From VXMO01 sp965219405 (lineage in GTDB: Bacteria > Chloroflexota > Dehalococcoidia > UBA6926), in NCBI GenBank assembly GCA_965219405.1, contig OZ244736.1, positions 1,116,001 through 1,180,000 on the forward strand: a stretch of 64,000 bases of DNA, in the 5' to 3' direction. The notes beneath the pieces were generated by a model. It was not told the origin of the DNA. It did no database searches and saw nothing but the letters and a program-made list of their open reading frames with translations. Positions 26,662-33,842 of the stretch are shown in pieces (positions within the stretch are counted from its first letter, which is position 1; each line of letters begins with the position of its first letter). Made by a program: the position numbers and the translations under genes.

Positions 26662-27537
26662 CTAATCTGCCATAGAGCTTCTCGGGTACGAACCCAGCAA
26701 GCGAATCCGCTTGCAGATCGTCCCCAGTCCCGCCTCAACCTCCGCGAATGCCTCCGCCAGTCCCGGGTCACTGATGTGGCCCAGGAATTCCACGATGAAT
26801 GTGTATTCCCACAAGCCCTCCCGCTGATCGAGTCGGGATGGCCGCGACTGCAGCATTGTTGCGTTCAACCCGCGTGAGGAAAACAGGTTGAGCACGTTTA
26901 CCAGCGCCCCCGGTTGATTCTCCACATCGAACAGGATCGTTGTCTTGTCGCTGCCGGTGTTGTCCGGAGTCTCATTGTGTCCAAGCACCCAGAAGCGGGT
27001 TGCGTTCTCCGCCCCATCCTCCATGTTTTCCCGCACCACCTTTAGCCTGTAGTACATAGCCGCAACTGCATTGGCCAATGCCGCCGCCCCGGGGTCCTCA
27101 GATGCTGCGGCTATCTGCGCCCCACGTGCTGTACTCGACTCATCGATGACCTCGATCTCCCGCCCCAATTCTTCTGATAAGCGCCGGATGCTCCGCCGGC
27201 ACTGGCTCAGGGCCTGTGGGTGCGAGTAGATGCGTGTGACCTGTTCCAGCGATGTCTTGGTCAGCAAGTGGTGGTGAATGGGCAAAAAAACCTCAGCCAC
27301 GACGTTGATGCCCTCCCTGGCGCCAACGAAATTCAGCGTCGCACCTACTGTTCCCTCAAGCAGGTTCTCAATGGGCAGTACACCGTATTCAATCTCACCC
27401 TGCTGGACGGCCTGGCAGATTGCCTCTGACTCCATCGGTTCGAAAATGGCATCCCGGCCGAAATGGGCGATGGCGGCCAGGTGCGTGAACGTCGCCTCCG
27501 GCTGGAGAAATCCCACAGTCGGTCTATCGAAGCTCAT
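26662..27537 (-). CDS. pheA: Prephenate dehydratase
   Basis: Predicted 291-residue monofunctional enzyme making phenylpyruvate. The substrate-binding domain has VGFLQPEATFTHLAA, VLPIENLLEGTVG and IYSHPQALSQCRRS with STARGAQIAA (the conserved T-R pair); the C-terminal ACT domain (about 195-280) reads KTTILFDVENQPGALVNVL and ESRP-like LQSRPSRLDQREGLWEY, which binds Phe in homologues. The start overlaps the tyrS stop by four bases, so it is coupled to tyrS. Confidence 0.93.
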   Translation of the reverse strand: MSFDRPTVGFLQPEATFTHLAAIAHFGRDAIFEPMESEAICQAVQQGEIEYGVLPIENLLEGTVGATLNFVGAREGINVVAEVFLPIHHHLLTKTSLEQVTRIYSHPQALSQCRRSIRRLSEELGREIEVIDESSTARGAQIAAASEDPGAAALANAVAAMYYRLKVVRENMEDGAENATRFWVLGHNETPDNTGSDKTTILFDVENQPGALVNVLNLFSSRGLNATMLQSRPSRLDQREGLWEYTFIVEFLGHISDPGLAEAFAEVEAGLGTICKRIRLLGSYPRSSMAD

Positions 27538-29576
27538 GCGCGCTCCACCTTCATCCGCACGAATCCGCGCTTGCCCATCTTGATGATTGCTCCTTCAACG
27601 TCCTCAGGCGTGAGTTGCAGGTTTGGATCCGTCTGGCGCCGTTCGTTGATCTCCAGGCCACCCTGCTGGATGAGGCGGCGAGCGTCACCGCGGCTCGTCG
27701 TAAGGCCCGTTGCCACCGCTACGTCGACCGTGGTGAACGACCCATTTGCGGGTCTGAGAATCGCCTCTTCGACATCCTGCCGTATGCTCCCTTCATCCAC
27801 CACACGGGTGAACTCCGCCTGCGCCCGCTGCGCCTCATCGGCGCCGTGCAGGCGCTCTGTCACTACTCGAGCAAATCGCTCGCGGGCATCCTGCAGATTT
27901 GATTCCGATGAAAGTCTGCTGCGCACCTCGTCAATTTCTCCGTCCGGCGTGTCCGTCAGCACGCTCAGGAACATCGGAAGCAGCTCGTCGCTGACTTGCG
28001 TCAGCTTGAAGAACATATCGACGGGGTTCTCGGTGAGATCGACGGTATTTCCAAACGACTTGCTCATTTTGCGGCCATCCAACCCCGGGATGAGCGGCGT
28101 CATGAGCACGTGCTTTGTCTTGCCGTTGTAGTTCCGCACGAGGTCTCGCCCGACCATCATATTAAACATCTGGTCACGGCCGCCAAGCTCGGCGTCCACG
28201 CTCATCGCGACGGAGTCGTACCCCTGAAGCAGCGGGTAGAGGGTCTCATGCAGGTGGAGGGGCCGTTGTTGAGAGAGCCGTTCCTGGAACATATCCCGCT
28301 CTATGAGCTGTTGGACGGTGACGTTTGCTGAGATTTCAATCATGTCTCGCAGCGTGAGTTGGTCCAGCCATTCGCCGTTCCACTTGATCTCGATGGGATT
28401 CTCCCCACCCAGATCAAGCACACGGGAGATCTGGTTCCGCCACGTTTGGGCGTTAACGACGACATCCCGACGGGTCAACTGTCGGCGCTCTGCTGACTGC
28501 CCCGTCGGGTCTCCGATTCGTGCCGTGAAATCCCCGAAGAGAAAGATGACCCGGTGCCCGTTTAACTGGAACCACCGCAACACGCGCAGCGAGAGGTAAT
28601 GGCCGATATGCAGGCTTGTGCTCGTCGGGTCGAAGCCCTGGTAGATGGTTAGTCGTCGCCCTGAGTCCAGATCCTGTTGAAGCTCCTCTTCAACGTTCAC
28701 ACCGTCCAGGATTCCACGACGAAGCAGGTCTGAAAGCGACCACGCCCCCAGCGCCTCATCAGCCGGCGGGGGCGGGTACACTTCGGCATCCTCTTCCGAC
28801 GGCGCCAGCGACTGCAATAGGGCAGTAGCCTCCTCCGTATCAACAATCGGCGTGAGCGCCCCATCGTTCTCAGACAGCGATGGCTTGTCCGCGCTCACAA
28901 AGCCGTAGCAAACCTCTCCGCCCAACACCGCTTTGGCCAACAGCGCCAACTCCTGTGTTGCCGCTTCCACACGCTCAGCGGTTGCATCCGAGAATCCGTC
29001 TACGGGAAAGATGATTGTCCTGCTCTCCGGCGTGGTCATTGCCTTTTCGGCTTGCCGCCACACCCAGCGTCGGGTGCGAATATCGCCGCCAGTCGCATAC
29101 ACCGGCTCGCCTGCGGGCACACCCTCCGCGTCATCCGTGCCGGTGGCCGCGAACGTGTCTCTCTCCCGGCTAAGGCGCACGGTGATGTCTCCGGCGAGCC
29201 GATCCATGTCATGCGCGCCCACAGGCACGAGGTGTCTAAGCGAGATGAGGTTGGCAACGTCTGCAGCGGGGTTGATGGATCGCACATAGTCGCCGCGCAG
29301 ACATCGCTGCGCCAGGGCCGCTATAGAGGGCATGTGAGTGCGAGGGTTGATCCCCTCTGCCTCAAATGCCTGCTCCCAGCGTGCAATTGCCGGATGGCCG
29401 TGCAGCCCGGAGCCGCCTAGCCGCCATGAAACGGACTCTGCCGATGTACGGAGCGCGCGCGCAAGCGCGCTCCTATTTTCGGGTGAGCCCGCCCCGGCGC
29501 CGCTTACAAAAACAACCCCAACTACATAAGTCGGATGCCGCTCAAGCAGCCCTTGATCAAGCTCAAAAACACTCAT
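27534..29576 (-). CDS. tyrS: Tyrosyl-tRNA synthetase with N-terminal PheRS-like B3/B4 editing domain
   Basis: Predicted 680-residue fusion. Residues about 80-225 match the B3/B4 domain of PheRS beta (INPAADVANLISLRHLVPVGAHD, in two pieces, and IIFPVDGFSDATAERV), which in PheRS hydrolyses mischarged Tyr-tRNA(Phe) and also occurs as free proteins. After a Pro/acidic linker (about 245-275) comes a full class I TyrRS: GFDPTSTSLHIGH (HIGH at 323-326), GDFTARIGDPTG, KMSKS at 503-507, and a C-terminal S4 RNA-binding domain (about 615-675). Ordinary TyrRS is about 400-430 residues with no such domain. The frame is continuous and no separate ribosome-binding start was seen before the TyrRS part. tRNA-Tyr lies directly upstream and pheA overlaps downstream. 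Confidence 0.9.
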   Translation of the reverse strand: MSVFELDQGLLERHPTYVVGVVFVSGAGAGSPENRSALARALRTSAESVSWRLGGSGLHGHPAIARWEQAFEAEGINPRTHMPSIAALAQRCLRGDYVRSINPAADVANLISLRHLVPVGAHDMDRLAGDITVRLSRERDTFAATGTDDAEGVPAGEPVYATGGDIRTRRWVWRQAEKAMTTPESRTIIFPVDGFSDATAERVEAATQELALLAKAVLGGEVCYGFVSADKPSLSENDGALTPIVDTEEATALLQSLAPSEEDAEVYPPPPADEALGAWSLSDLLRRGILDGVNVEEELQQDLDSGRRLTIYQGFDPTSTSLHIGHYLSLRVLRWFQLNGHRVIFLFGDFTARIGDPTGQSAERRQLTRRDVVVNAQTWRNQISRVLDLGGENPIEIKWNGEWLDQLTLRDMIEISANVTVQQLIERDMFQERLSQQRPLHLHETLYPLLQGYDSVAMSVDAELGGRDQMFNMMVGRDLVRNYNGKTKHVLMTPLIPGLDGRKMSKSFGNTVDLTENPVDMFFKLTQVSDELLPMFLSVLTDTPDGEIDEVRSRLSSESNLQDARERFARVVTERLHGADEAQRAQAEFTRVVDEGSIRQDVEEAILRPANGSFTTVDVAVATGLTTSRGDARRLIQQGGLEINERRQTDPNLQLTPEDVEGAIIKMGKRGFVRMKVERA

Positions 29577-29592
29577 AATTCAAAGCGCGCTT

Positions 29593-29680
29593 TGGTGGCA
29601 GGAGAGGGATTCGAACCCCCGTAGCCCTTAGGGCGCCAAGTTTACAGCCTGGTGCGTTTGTCCGCTCCGCCATCCTGCCA
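29593..29680 (-). tRNA. tRNA-Tyr (GTA)
   Basis: Minus-strand cloverleaf with acceptor TGGCAGG/CCTGCCA, anticodon loop CTGTAAA (GTA), a long variable arm as expected for bacterial tRNA-Tyr, a GGTTCGAAT T-arm and an encoded CCA. It lies between aroF (stop 29769) and tyrS (start 29576) on the same strand and is likely co-transcribed with them. Confidence 0.95.
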
Positions 29681-29768
29681 ATGCTACGCATTCTACCGAC
29701 CATTGCCCTCGCCGCGCTACTGATTCTTATACTCGCTCACCTTTCGGACAGATTGCGGGCGTCGGCGA

Positions 29769-30791
29769 CTACATCTCCCGACCAACTGCCTTTGCGATGC
29801 GGTTGATTTCCTCGTGGAGCTCAGGCAGCCACTCCATCGGCAACGACTGCGCGCCGTCCGAGAGCGCAGCGGTGGGATCGGGATGCGCCTCGATGAGAAG
29901 CCCATCCGCCCCCGCTGCAATTGCAGCCTTCGCCATGGGCATCACCAGGTCACGGTCGCCCGTCGCATGACTCGGATCGACGACAACCGGCAAATGGCTC
30001 TCCCTCTTCAATATCTGTACGGCCGTCAGATCGAGCACGTTGCGTGAGAACTCATCGTCGAACGTCCGAATCCCCCGCTCGCACATAATTACGTTCCAAT
30101 TGCCCTCGCTGATGATGTACTCCGCGCTCAGCAGCCATTCGCGGATCGTCGCGTGGAATCCGCGCTTGAGCAGCACCGGCTTGCGCGTCTTGCCGACTGC
30201 CTGGAGCAGCTTGAAAGCGTGCATCGTCCGCGCGCCGATCTGCAGAATATCCGCGTACTCCTCGCACATCTCTACGTCCATCTCGGACATCACTTCTGTG
30301 ATGACCATCAGGCCGTACTCATCCGCGACGGACCGCAGGATCCGCAGCCCCTCCAGTCCAAGACCCTGGAACGTGTACGGCGATGTTCGGGGCTTGAACG
30401 CTCCGCCGCGCAGAATCGTGAACCCCAGCTTCTTGTCCATCTCCGCGATCTGCCGAACCTGCTCCTCTGTTTCGACGGCGCAGGGGCCGACCATCATCGC
30501 CACCGGCGCGCTCGGCCCAATCTTGACGCCGTTCGGCAGATCGATGATCGTATCCCGTTTGCGGAAATCGCGGCTCACGTGCTTGTACGGCTTCATGATG
30601 CGGATCACGTGATCCACACCCGGCAGGATGCTCAAAATGTCATCCCCGCCGCGCGTCGTGTCGCCGATGACGGCCACAACGCTCGTGAACTCGCCCGGCT
30701 GCACGTCCGCCCCGTACCCGAGCTCCTGGATCTTCTCGACGACGCCGTCCACGTTTTCCTGTGTTGCGTCATTTCGCATTACGACGATCAT
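29769..30791 (-). CDS. aroF: 3-deoxy-7-phosphoheptulonate (DAHP) synthase, AroF/AroG-beta type
   Basis: Predicted 340-residue first enzyme of the shikimate pathway. An N-terminal ferredoxin-like regulatory domain (about 1-70, IVVMRNDATQENVDGVV) precedes the barrel. Catalytic features include GPCAVETEEQV, ILRGGAFKPRTSPYTFQGLG, MHAFKLLQAVGKTRKPVLLKRG, MCERGIRTF and VDPSHATGDRDLV. This is the type I-beta/KDO8P-like class. GGAGG lies about 12 bases before the ATG. Upstream are a Tyr-rich leader peptide and an attenuator-like hairpin; downstream are tRNA-Tyr, tyrS and pheA. Confidence 0.95.
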   Translation of the reverse strand: MIVVMRNDATQENVDGVVEKIQELGYGADVQPGEFTSVVAVIGDTTRGGDDILSILPGVDHVIRIMKPYKHVSRDFRKRDTIIDLPNGVKIGPSAPVAMMVGPCAVETEEQVRQIAEMDKKLGFTILRGGAFKPRTSPYTFQGLGLEGLRILRSVADEYGLMVITEVMSEMDVEMCEEYADILQIGARTMHAFKLLQAVGKTRKPVLLKRGFHATIREWLLSAEYIISEGNWNVIMCERGIRTFDDEFSRNVLDLTAVQILKRESHLPVVVDPSHATGDRDLVMPMAKAAIAAGADGLLIEAHPDPTAALSDGAQSLPMEWLPELHEEINRIAKAVGREM

Positions 30792-30850
30792 TGCGTGCGC
30801 TTTCCTCCGGCCACGCGGCCTATGCCCTCTCTACCACTCCTGATATATGG

Positions 30851-30881
30851 AAAGCCCCCCCGACTGATACGGGGGGGCTTT
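30851..30881 (-). terminator. Attenuator-like hairpin between leader peptide and aroF
   Basis: AAAGCCCCCCCG and CGGGGGGGCTTT form a perfect 12-bp stem with a seven-base loop. On the minus strand it follows the leader peptide stop by 26 bases and precedes aroF by 59 bases. The minus-strand tail CTTTCCATATATC is only weakly U-rich; the plus-strand tail (TTTGCCTTTTTC) is better but no plus-strand gene reads into it. The 5' minus arm of C residues can also pair with GGGGTGGG (30936-30929) of the leader. Confidence 0.65.
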
Positions 30882-30907
30882 GCCTTTTTCTCTACTTTGC
30901 GCGTCAA

Positions 30908-30982
30908 TCAGACGAGCGACGCCGGCAACCCACCCCGCAGGGGGTAGCTAAAGTCATAATAGCGATAGCGGGCGCCAATCAT
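30908..30982 (-). CDS. Tyr/Phe-rich leader peptide of the aroF unit
   Basis: A 24-codon reading frame (ATG at 30982, TGA at 30910-30908) too short for routine calling. Codons 6, 8, 9 and 13 are Tyr and codon 11 is Phe (RYRYYDFSY at 5-13), an extreme excess of the end products of the downstream pathway, as in classic pheA, trp and his attenuators. The end (PLRGGLPASLV) coincides with the hairpin arms ACCCC/GGGGT. A GTG just before the ATG is in frame. There is no clear ribosome-binding site within the predicted transcript, which would start at about 30985, so translation may be leaderless. Confidence 0.75.
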   Translation of the reverse strand: MIGARYRYYDFSYPLRGGLPASLV

Positions 30983-30991
30983 CACGACAAA

Positions 30992-31021
30992 ATCCTACTG
31001 ACGTCATAGTCAATCTGTCAA
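30992..31021 (-). promoter_or_regulatory. Promoter of the leader-aroF-tRNA-Tyr-tyrS-pheA unit
   Basis: Minus-strand TTGACA (31021-31016), an 18-base spacer and TAGGAT (30997-30992). The predicted start, near 30985, coincides with the GTG/ATG of the leader peptide. Confidence 0.6.
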
Positions 31022-31057
31022 GCCTTTGAACCCGGTTTGAAACCAGTCTTAGAATAC

Positions 31058-31087
31058 TTGACATTTCTGCTCGTGCGCGAATAGACT
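31058..31087 (+). promoter_or_regulatory. Promoter of the small HTH gene
   Basis: TTGACA (31058-31063), an 18-base spacer and TAGACT (31082-31087). It is followed by CGGAGG (31098-31103) and the ATG at 31108, and is divergent from the aroF-unit promoter. Confidence 0.6.
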
Positions 31088-31107
31088 GACCACGCTCCGG
31101 AGGCAGA

Positions 31108-31338
31108 ATGGCACGCGGTAAAACCAAGCTAATGAAGCAGGTTGAGGAGCGCTACGGGCGCCCCCTTGAGCGGCTTTTGCCTGAAATGTACAACGAACTC
31201 GGATTGCCCGGCATGTCCGAAGAGCTCGGCATCAGCAAGGGAACTCTCTGGTACTGGCTCCTCAAGATGAATCTCACCGTCAAGCGCGTTGCGCTCGCCC
31301 CCGGCGAGAGCCTGGAAATCAAGCGCGAAGCCTCCTAA
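31108..31338 (+). CDS. Small helix-turn-helix protein
   Basis: Predicted 76-residue basic protein. Residues about 20-50 (LLPEMYNELGLPGMSEELG then ISKGTLWYWLL) read as a tri-helical DNA-binding domain in which the second part is the recognition helix. The C-terminus (LAPGESLEIKREAS) is short. It has its own promoter and a good CGGAGG site. A transcription regulator role is likely; its target is unknown, but its promoter is back to back with the aroF unit. Confidence 0.65.
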   Translation: MARGKTKLMKQVEERYGRPLERLLPEMYNELGLPGMSEELGISKGTLWYWLLKMNLTVKRVALAPGESLEIKREAS

Positions 31339-31362
31339 CGGCGGCGGCCCGAATAAGGCCCC

Positions 31363-31827
31363 ATGGTGCGACGGTTTACCAGGGAAATTTCTGCCCTCGT
31401 TATCATCATTGTCCTAATTGGGCTTGCCGTGCTCATTGCGCCGCTTGTTCGCGGTTTCCTTGCGGAGCGCGCCCACGATGCGGATCGTTCGCTACTGCAG
31501 GATGCTATTCCCATCTACCAGGAGGCTCGAGTCTTTCCCCAACCGGAATGGCCGACTCTCTCCGGCGAGACCGGCGTGCCCCGGGAGGGTGACGCGGCAG
31601 GCTACCAATGTGACGGCTCTGACGGCGGGGAAACCTGCTCGTGGCTCGCTCTTGAGCTGCTCGCAGAGCACGGCGGGCTAGAATCGACGGCTACCATCAC
31701 ATCCGCCGAAACCACGCTGAACGTTGGCGCAACAAATGCACCGAGCGGCAACTACGGTTGGTACCTGGACACGGCAGGGCAGGTTGGGTCAGAGCCGCCT
31801 TTCGACAGGGAGACCGGGTACCCTTAG
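31363..31827 (+). CDS. Membrane-anchored exported protein of unknown function
   Basis: Predicted 154-residue protein with an uncleaved-looking N-terminal helix (about 10-33, SALVIIIVLIGLAVLIAPLV) and an extracytoplasmic remainder. Basic residues and FTRE before the helix resemble a pseudopilin start, but the Gly before Phe and the Glu at +5 are not in place. Two Cys (QCDGSDGGETC) could form a disulfide. I do not recognise a family. It follows the HTH gene by 24 bases. Confidence 0.5.
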   Translation: MVRRFTREISALVIIIVLIGLAVLIAPLVRGFLAERAHDADRSLLQDAIPIYQEARVFPQPEWPTLSGETGVPREGDAAGYQCDGSDGGETCSWLALELLAEHGGLESTATITSAETTLNVGATNAPSGNYGWYLDTAGQVGSEPPFDRETGYP

Positions 31828-31834
31828 GCTACGT

Positions 31835-32191
31835 CTACATCCGAATAAATCGTACAGGGACTAGCCGCTCACCAATGGGATCGATAGCCAACTCCAGCAC
31901 TTCGAGCGTGACGACCCCGATGATTGGCTCTGCGTCGTCGTCCCCCAAAATCACTGGCATAAGATCTTGTGAGCCATTGATGGACAGAAGGGCCGTTCCG
32001 CGCTCGTACTCCCTGACCGTGCCATCGGCGAGTTCGACCTGGGATGTGCGGGTGGGCTGAATTCCCAACTCGCGAAGCAAACGAGCGGGCGCCACAGTAT
32101 ATGTGGCGCCCGTATCGACTAAAGCATCGACATCAGCCCAGCGCGTCCCGTCATGGCTGGCTATCCGAAGTGTGCTGCTAACGAAACCCAT
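31835..32191 (-). CDS. Clan AA (retropepsin-like) aspartic protease
   Basis: Predicted 118-residue single-domain aspartic protease. The catalytic motif is VDTGATYT with D26, and the flap and hydrophobic strand (VELADGTVREYERGTA, PIIGVVTLEVLELAIDP) follow the usual order of small bacterial retropepsin-like proteins, which act as dimers. Substrate unknown. It lies nine bases downstream of the sodN stop on the same strand, so it may be co-transcribed with sodN. Confidence 0.75.
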   Translation of the reverse strand: MGFVSSTLRIASHDGTRWADVDALVDTGATYTVAPARLLRELGIQPTRTSQVELADGTVREYERGTALLSINGSQDLMPVILGDDDAEPIIGVVTLEVLELAIDPIGERLVPVRFIRM

Positions 32192-32200
32192 GCCAACAGT

Positions 32201-32695
32201 TTACGCCGGATAGACAATCTCCCCGCCGGAGGTCTGACGCGAAGGCTGCCTCGCCGTGTCCGCGCCCTTGGTCGCCCAGAAGATCTCAGCGATCTCCTGC
32301 ACCGTCGACACCAGCGCCTGCGCGTTCTCCATGCTCACGCTCTGCCGCGCGGCGGAACCCTGCTTCATCGCCGTGAAGAACAGGTTGTGCAGGTTCGGAT
32401 GCTGCTCCAGGTGCTCAGGGCGGAAATAGTCGCCCCACAGGATGCGGAGCTCCTTCTTGGCAAGCTCCGCGTGCTCTTCCTTGACGGCGATGTAGCGCAC
32501 CAGCTTGTTGCGTGCCTCTGTGTCTGTTGCGTCACCCAGGTCCTCAATCAAATTCACCATCCGCACCACCGTGTGCGCCGCAATCTGCGCCTGATGCGGG
32601 TCATAGATGCCGCAGGGAATATCGCAGTGCGCGGTTGCCGGCTCGGCAGGTGAGAATCTTTCAATCGCTCGCAGGGCTATACTGAGTGCGGACAT
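32201..32695 (-). CDS. sodN: Nickel superoxide dismutase precursor
   Basis: Predicted 164-residue precursor. After a 22-residue propeptide ending in ATA comes the nickel hook HCDIPCGIYDP (H23, C24, C28), the signature of NiSOD, in which the new N-terminal His, Cys2 and Cys6 bind Ni. The rest is the four-helix bundle (HTVVRMVNLIEDL, NKLVRYIAVKEEHAELAKKEL in parts). The ATG at 32695 has GGAGG six bases upstream; an in-frame ATG at 32773 lies before the predicted promoter. The maturation protease gene sodX is divergent, 108 bases away. Confidence 0.95.
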   Translation of the reverse strand: MSALSIALRAIERFSPAEPATAHCDIPCGIYDPHQAQIAAHTVVRMVNLIEDLGDATDTEARNKLVRYIAVKEEHAELAKKELRILWGDYFRPEHLEQHPNLHNLFFTAMKQGSAARQSVSMENAQALVSTVQEIAEIFWATKGADTARQPSRQTSGGEIVYPA

Positions 32696-32743
32696 TTCTT
32701 CCTCCTGTTGTCCCCCGTTTTTAAGCTGATTCAAACGTGGACG

Positions 32744-32773
32744 ATTGTACGGTAGCCGCCACTCACACGGCAA
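32744..32773 (-). promoter_or_regulatory. Promoter of sodN
   Basis: Minus-strand TTGCCG (32773-32768), an 18-base spacer and TACAAT (32749-32744), giving a start near 32737, 42 bases before the ATG at 32695. Confidence 0.55.
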
Positions 32774-32803
32774 GGAATCGGAGTCATTGCTGAGACCTCA
32801 CTG

Positions 32804-33289
32804 ATGCTCGCCCGACTAAAGTCCATGCCCATCCTCGACCTCCTCCGCTCCAGAAGAGTCCGCGTTGAGGGCCACAGCATGGAGCCCCTTCTCCAGGAGG
32901 GGGATCATATTCTCATCGCAAGCCGATTCCGTGCTCTCAGAACCATCCTTCGGGGAGACGTTGTGGCTGTTCTCGATCCCATTTCCGGTGGAGTGTCCAT
33001 CAAGCGTGTATGCGGCCTGCCAAATGAACGTATTGAACTCGTCGACGGGGCCGTCTACGTGGACGGTGAGCCGCTCCCGGAGCCGTATGTCTCACGTGCG
33101 CCATTGCCGCCGCGGCCGGGGGAGGTGAGCCAATGGAGGACGGGTACTGATGATTTCGTGCTCCTCGGCGATAACCGTGGGGACAGCCTGGACAGCCGCG
33201 CTTATGGCGCCGTCCCTCGCGCCGCCATTCTCGGTCGCGCGTGGTATCGCTATGCGCCGAAAGACAGAAGCGGCCGTTTACCCCGCTGA
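32804..33289 (+). CDS. sodX: NiSOD maturation protease SodX (S26 signal peptidase-like)
   Basis: Predicted 161-residue S26-family peptidase. The catalytic Ser25 is in VEGHSMEPLLQEGD and the Lys67 is in GGVSIKRVCG; LLGDNRGDSLDSRAYG matches the last conserved box of signal peptidases. It lacks the usual N-terminal membrane helix, as expected for the NiSOD-linked group that removes the propeptide to free the His of the nickel hook. The ATG at 32825 is an alternative start. It is divergent from sodN and followed 77 bases later by the selenoprotein peroxiredoxin. Confidence 0.88.
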   Translation: MLARLKSMPILDLLRSRRVRVEGHSMEPLLQEGDHILIASRFRALRTILRGDVVAVLDPISGGVSIKRVCGLPNERIELVDGAVYVDGEPLPEPYVSRAPLPPRPGEVSQWRTGTDDFVLLGDNRGDSLDSRAYGAVPRAAILGRAWYRYAPKDRSGRLPR

Positions 33290-33366
33290 CAGACATGGCA
33301 TCGACGCGATACGATGGCGACGCGGCATAGGAGACCCAGCCGCACAAACAGGGGAGTACACAGATC

Positions 33367-33831
33367 ATGACCATGCCGGAAGTAGGACAACAGTTGCCGG
33401 ACCTGACGTTTACGTCAGGATTTAGGGAGACGATCAGCACCGCTGATCTCAAGGGCGAGGAGAACCTTGTCATCGCGTTTTACGCCGCTGCGTTTACAGG
33501 CGGTTGAGAACGCGAGCTGAGGGAATTCGAGCGTCTGCACGACGAATTCCGCAAGCTAAACACCCAGGTCTGGGGTTCAAGCGTGGATCTGATTCCGAGC
33601 CAGGCTGCGTTCGCGCAGCATTGTGGGCTGAGTTACAGGCTCGTCAGCGGCTACCCGAACCATGAGTCGGCCAAGGCCCTCGGTGCGTGGAACGAAGAGC
33701 GCAGCATGATTCGTCGCGTCACCTATGTCATCGACAAGGACGGAGTCCTGCGCCACGTCATCGATGATCCCGGTGACATGGAGCGCCACGCGAACGAGGC
33801 GCTGGAGGCGGTCAAAGGACTCAGTTCCTAG
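33367..33831 (+). CDS. Peroxiredoxin-like selenoprotein (UGA = Sec47)
   Basis: Predicted 154-residue AhpC/TSA-type thioredoxin-fold protein read through an in-frame TGA at 33505-33507. Upstream of it the frame reads VGQQLPDLTF, then NLVIAFYAAAFTGG-U-ERELREF: the TGA is exactly where peroxiredoxins keep the peroxidatic Cys (FTxxC). Downstream the same frame continues to 33831 with typical peroxiredoxin sequence (VWGSSVDLIPSQAAFAQHCG, in parts, VTYVIDKDGVLRHVI). GGGGAG precedes the ATG at 33367. A perfect hairpin lies just after the UGA (33522-33550). A Cys in FAQHCG might be the resolving residue. It probably reduces peroxides made by the adjacent NiSOD; substrate untested. Standard calling would give only a fragment from 33583. 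Confidence 0.88.
33522..33550 (+). promoter_or_regulatory. Candidate bacterial SECIS hairpin in the peroxiredoxin gene
   Basis: GGAATTCG (33522-33529) pairs perfectly with CGAATTCC (33543-33550), leaving a 13-base loop with G at 33531, 24 bases after the UGA. This is within the range known for SelB-binding SECIS elements. Confidence 0.65.
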
Positions 33832-33842
33832 AGTTTCACGGG

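Noticed and set aside
30915..30955. SAM-riboswitch-like motif on the plus strand (GCCGGCAACC ... GGTAGCTAAA)
   Set aside because: Only the P2/P3-like fragment matches; the P1 stem, kink-turn and remaining core are absent, and the same bases encode the Tyr leader peptide on the other strand, which explains them better.
31363..31827. Type IV prepilin
   Set aside because: The N-terminus lacks the Gly before Phe and the Glu at position 5 of the mature protein, so a prepilin-peptidase site is not supported.
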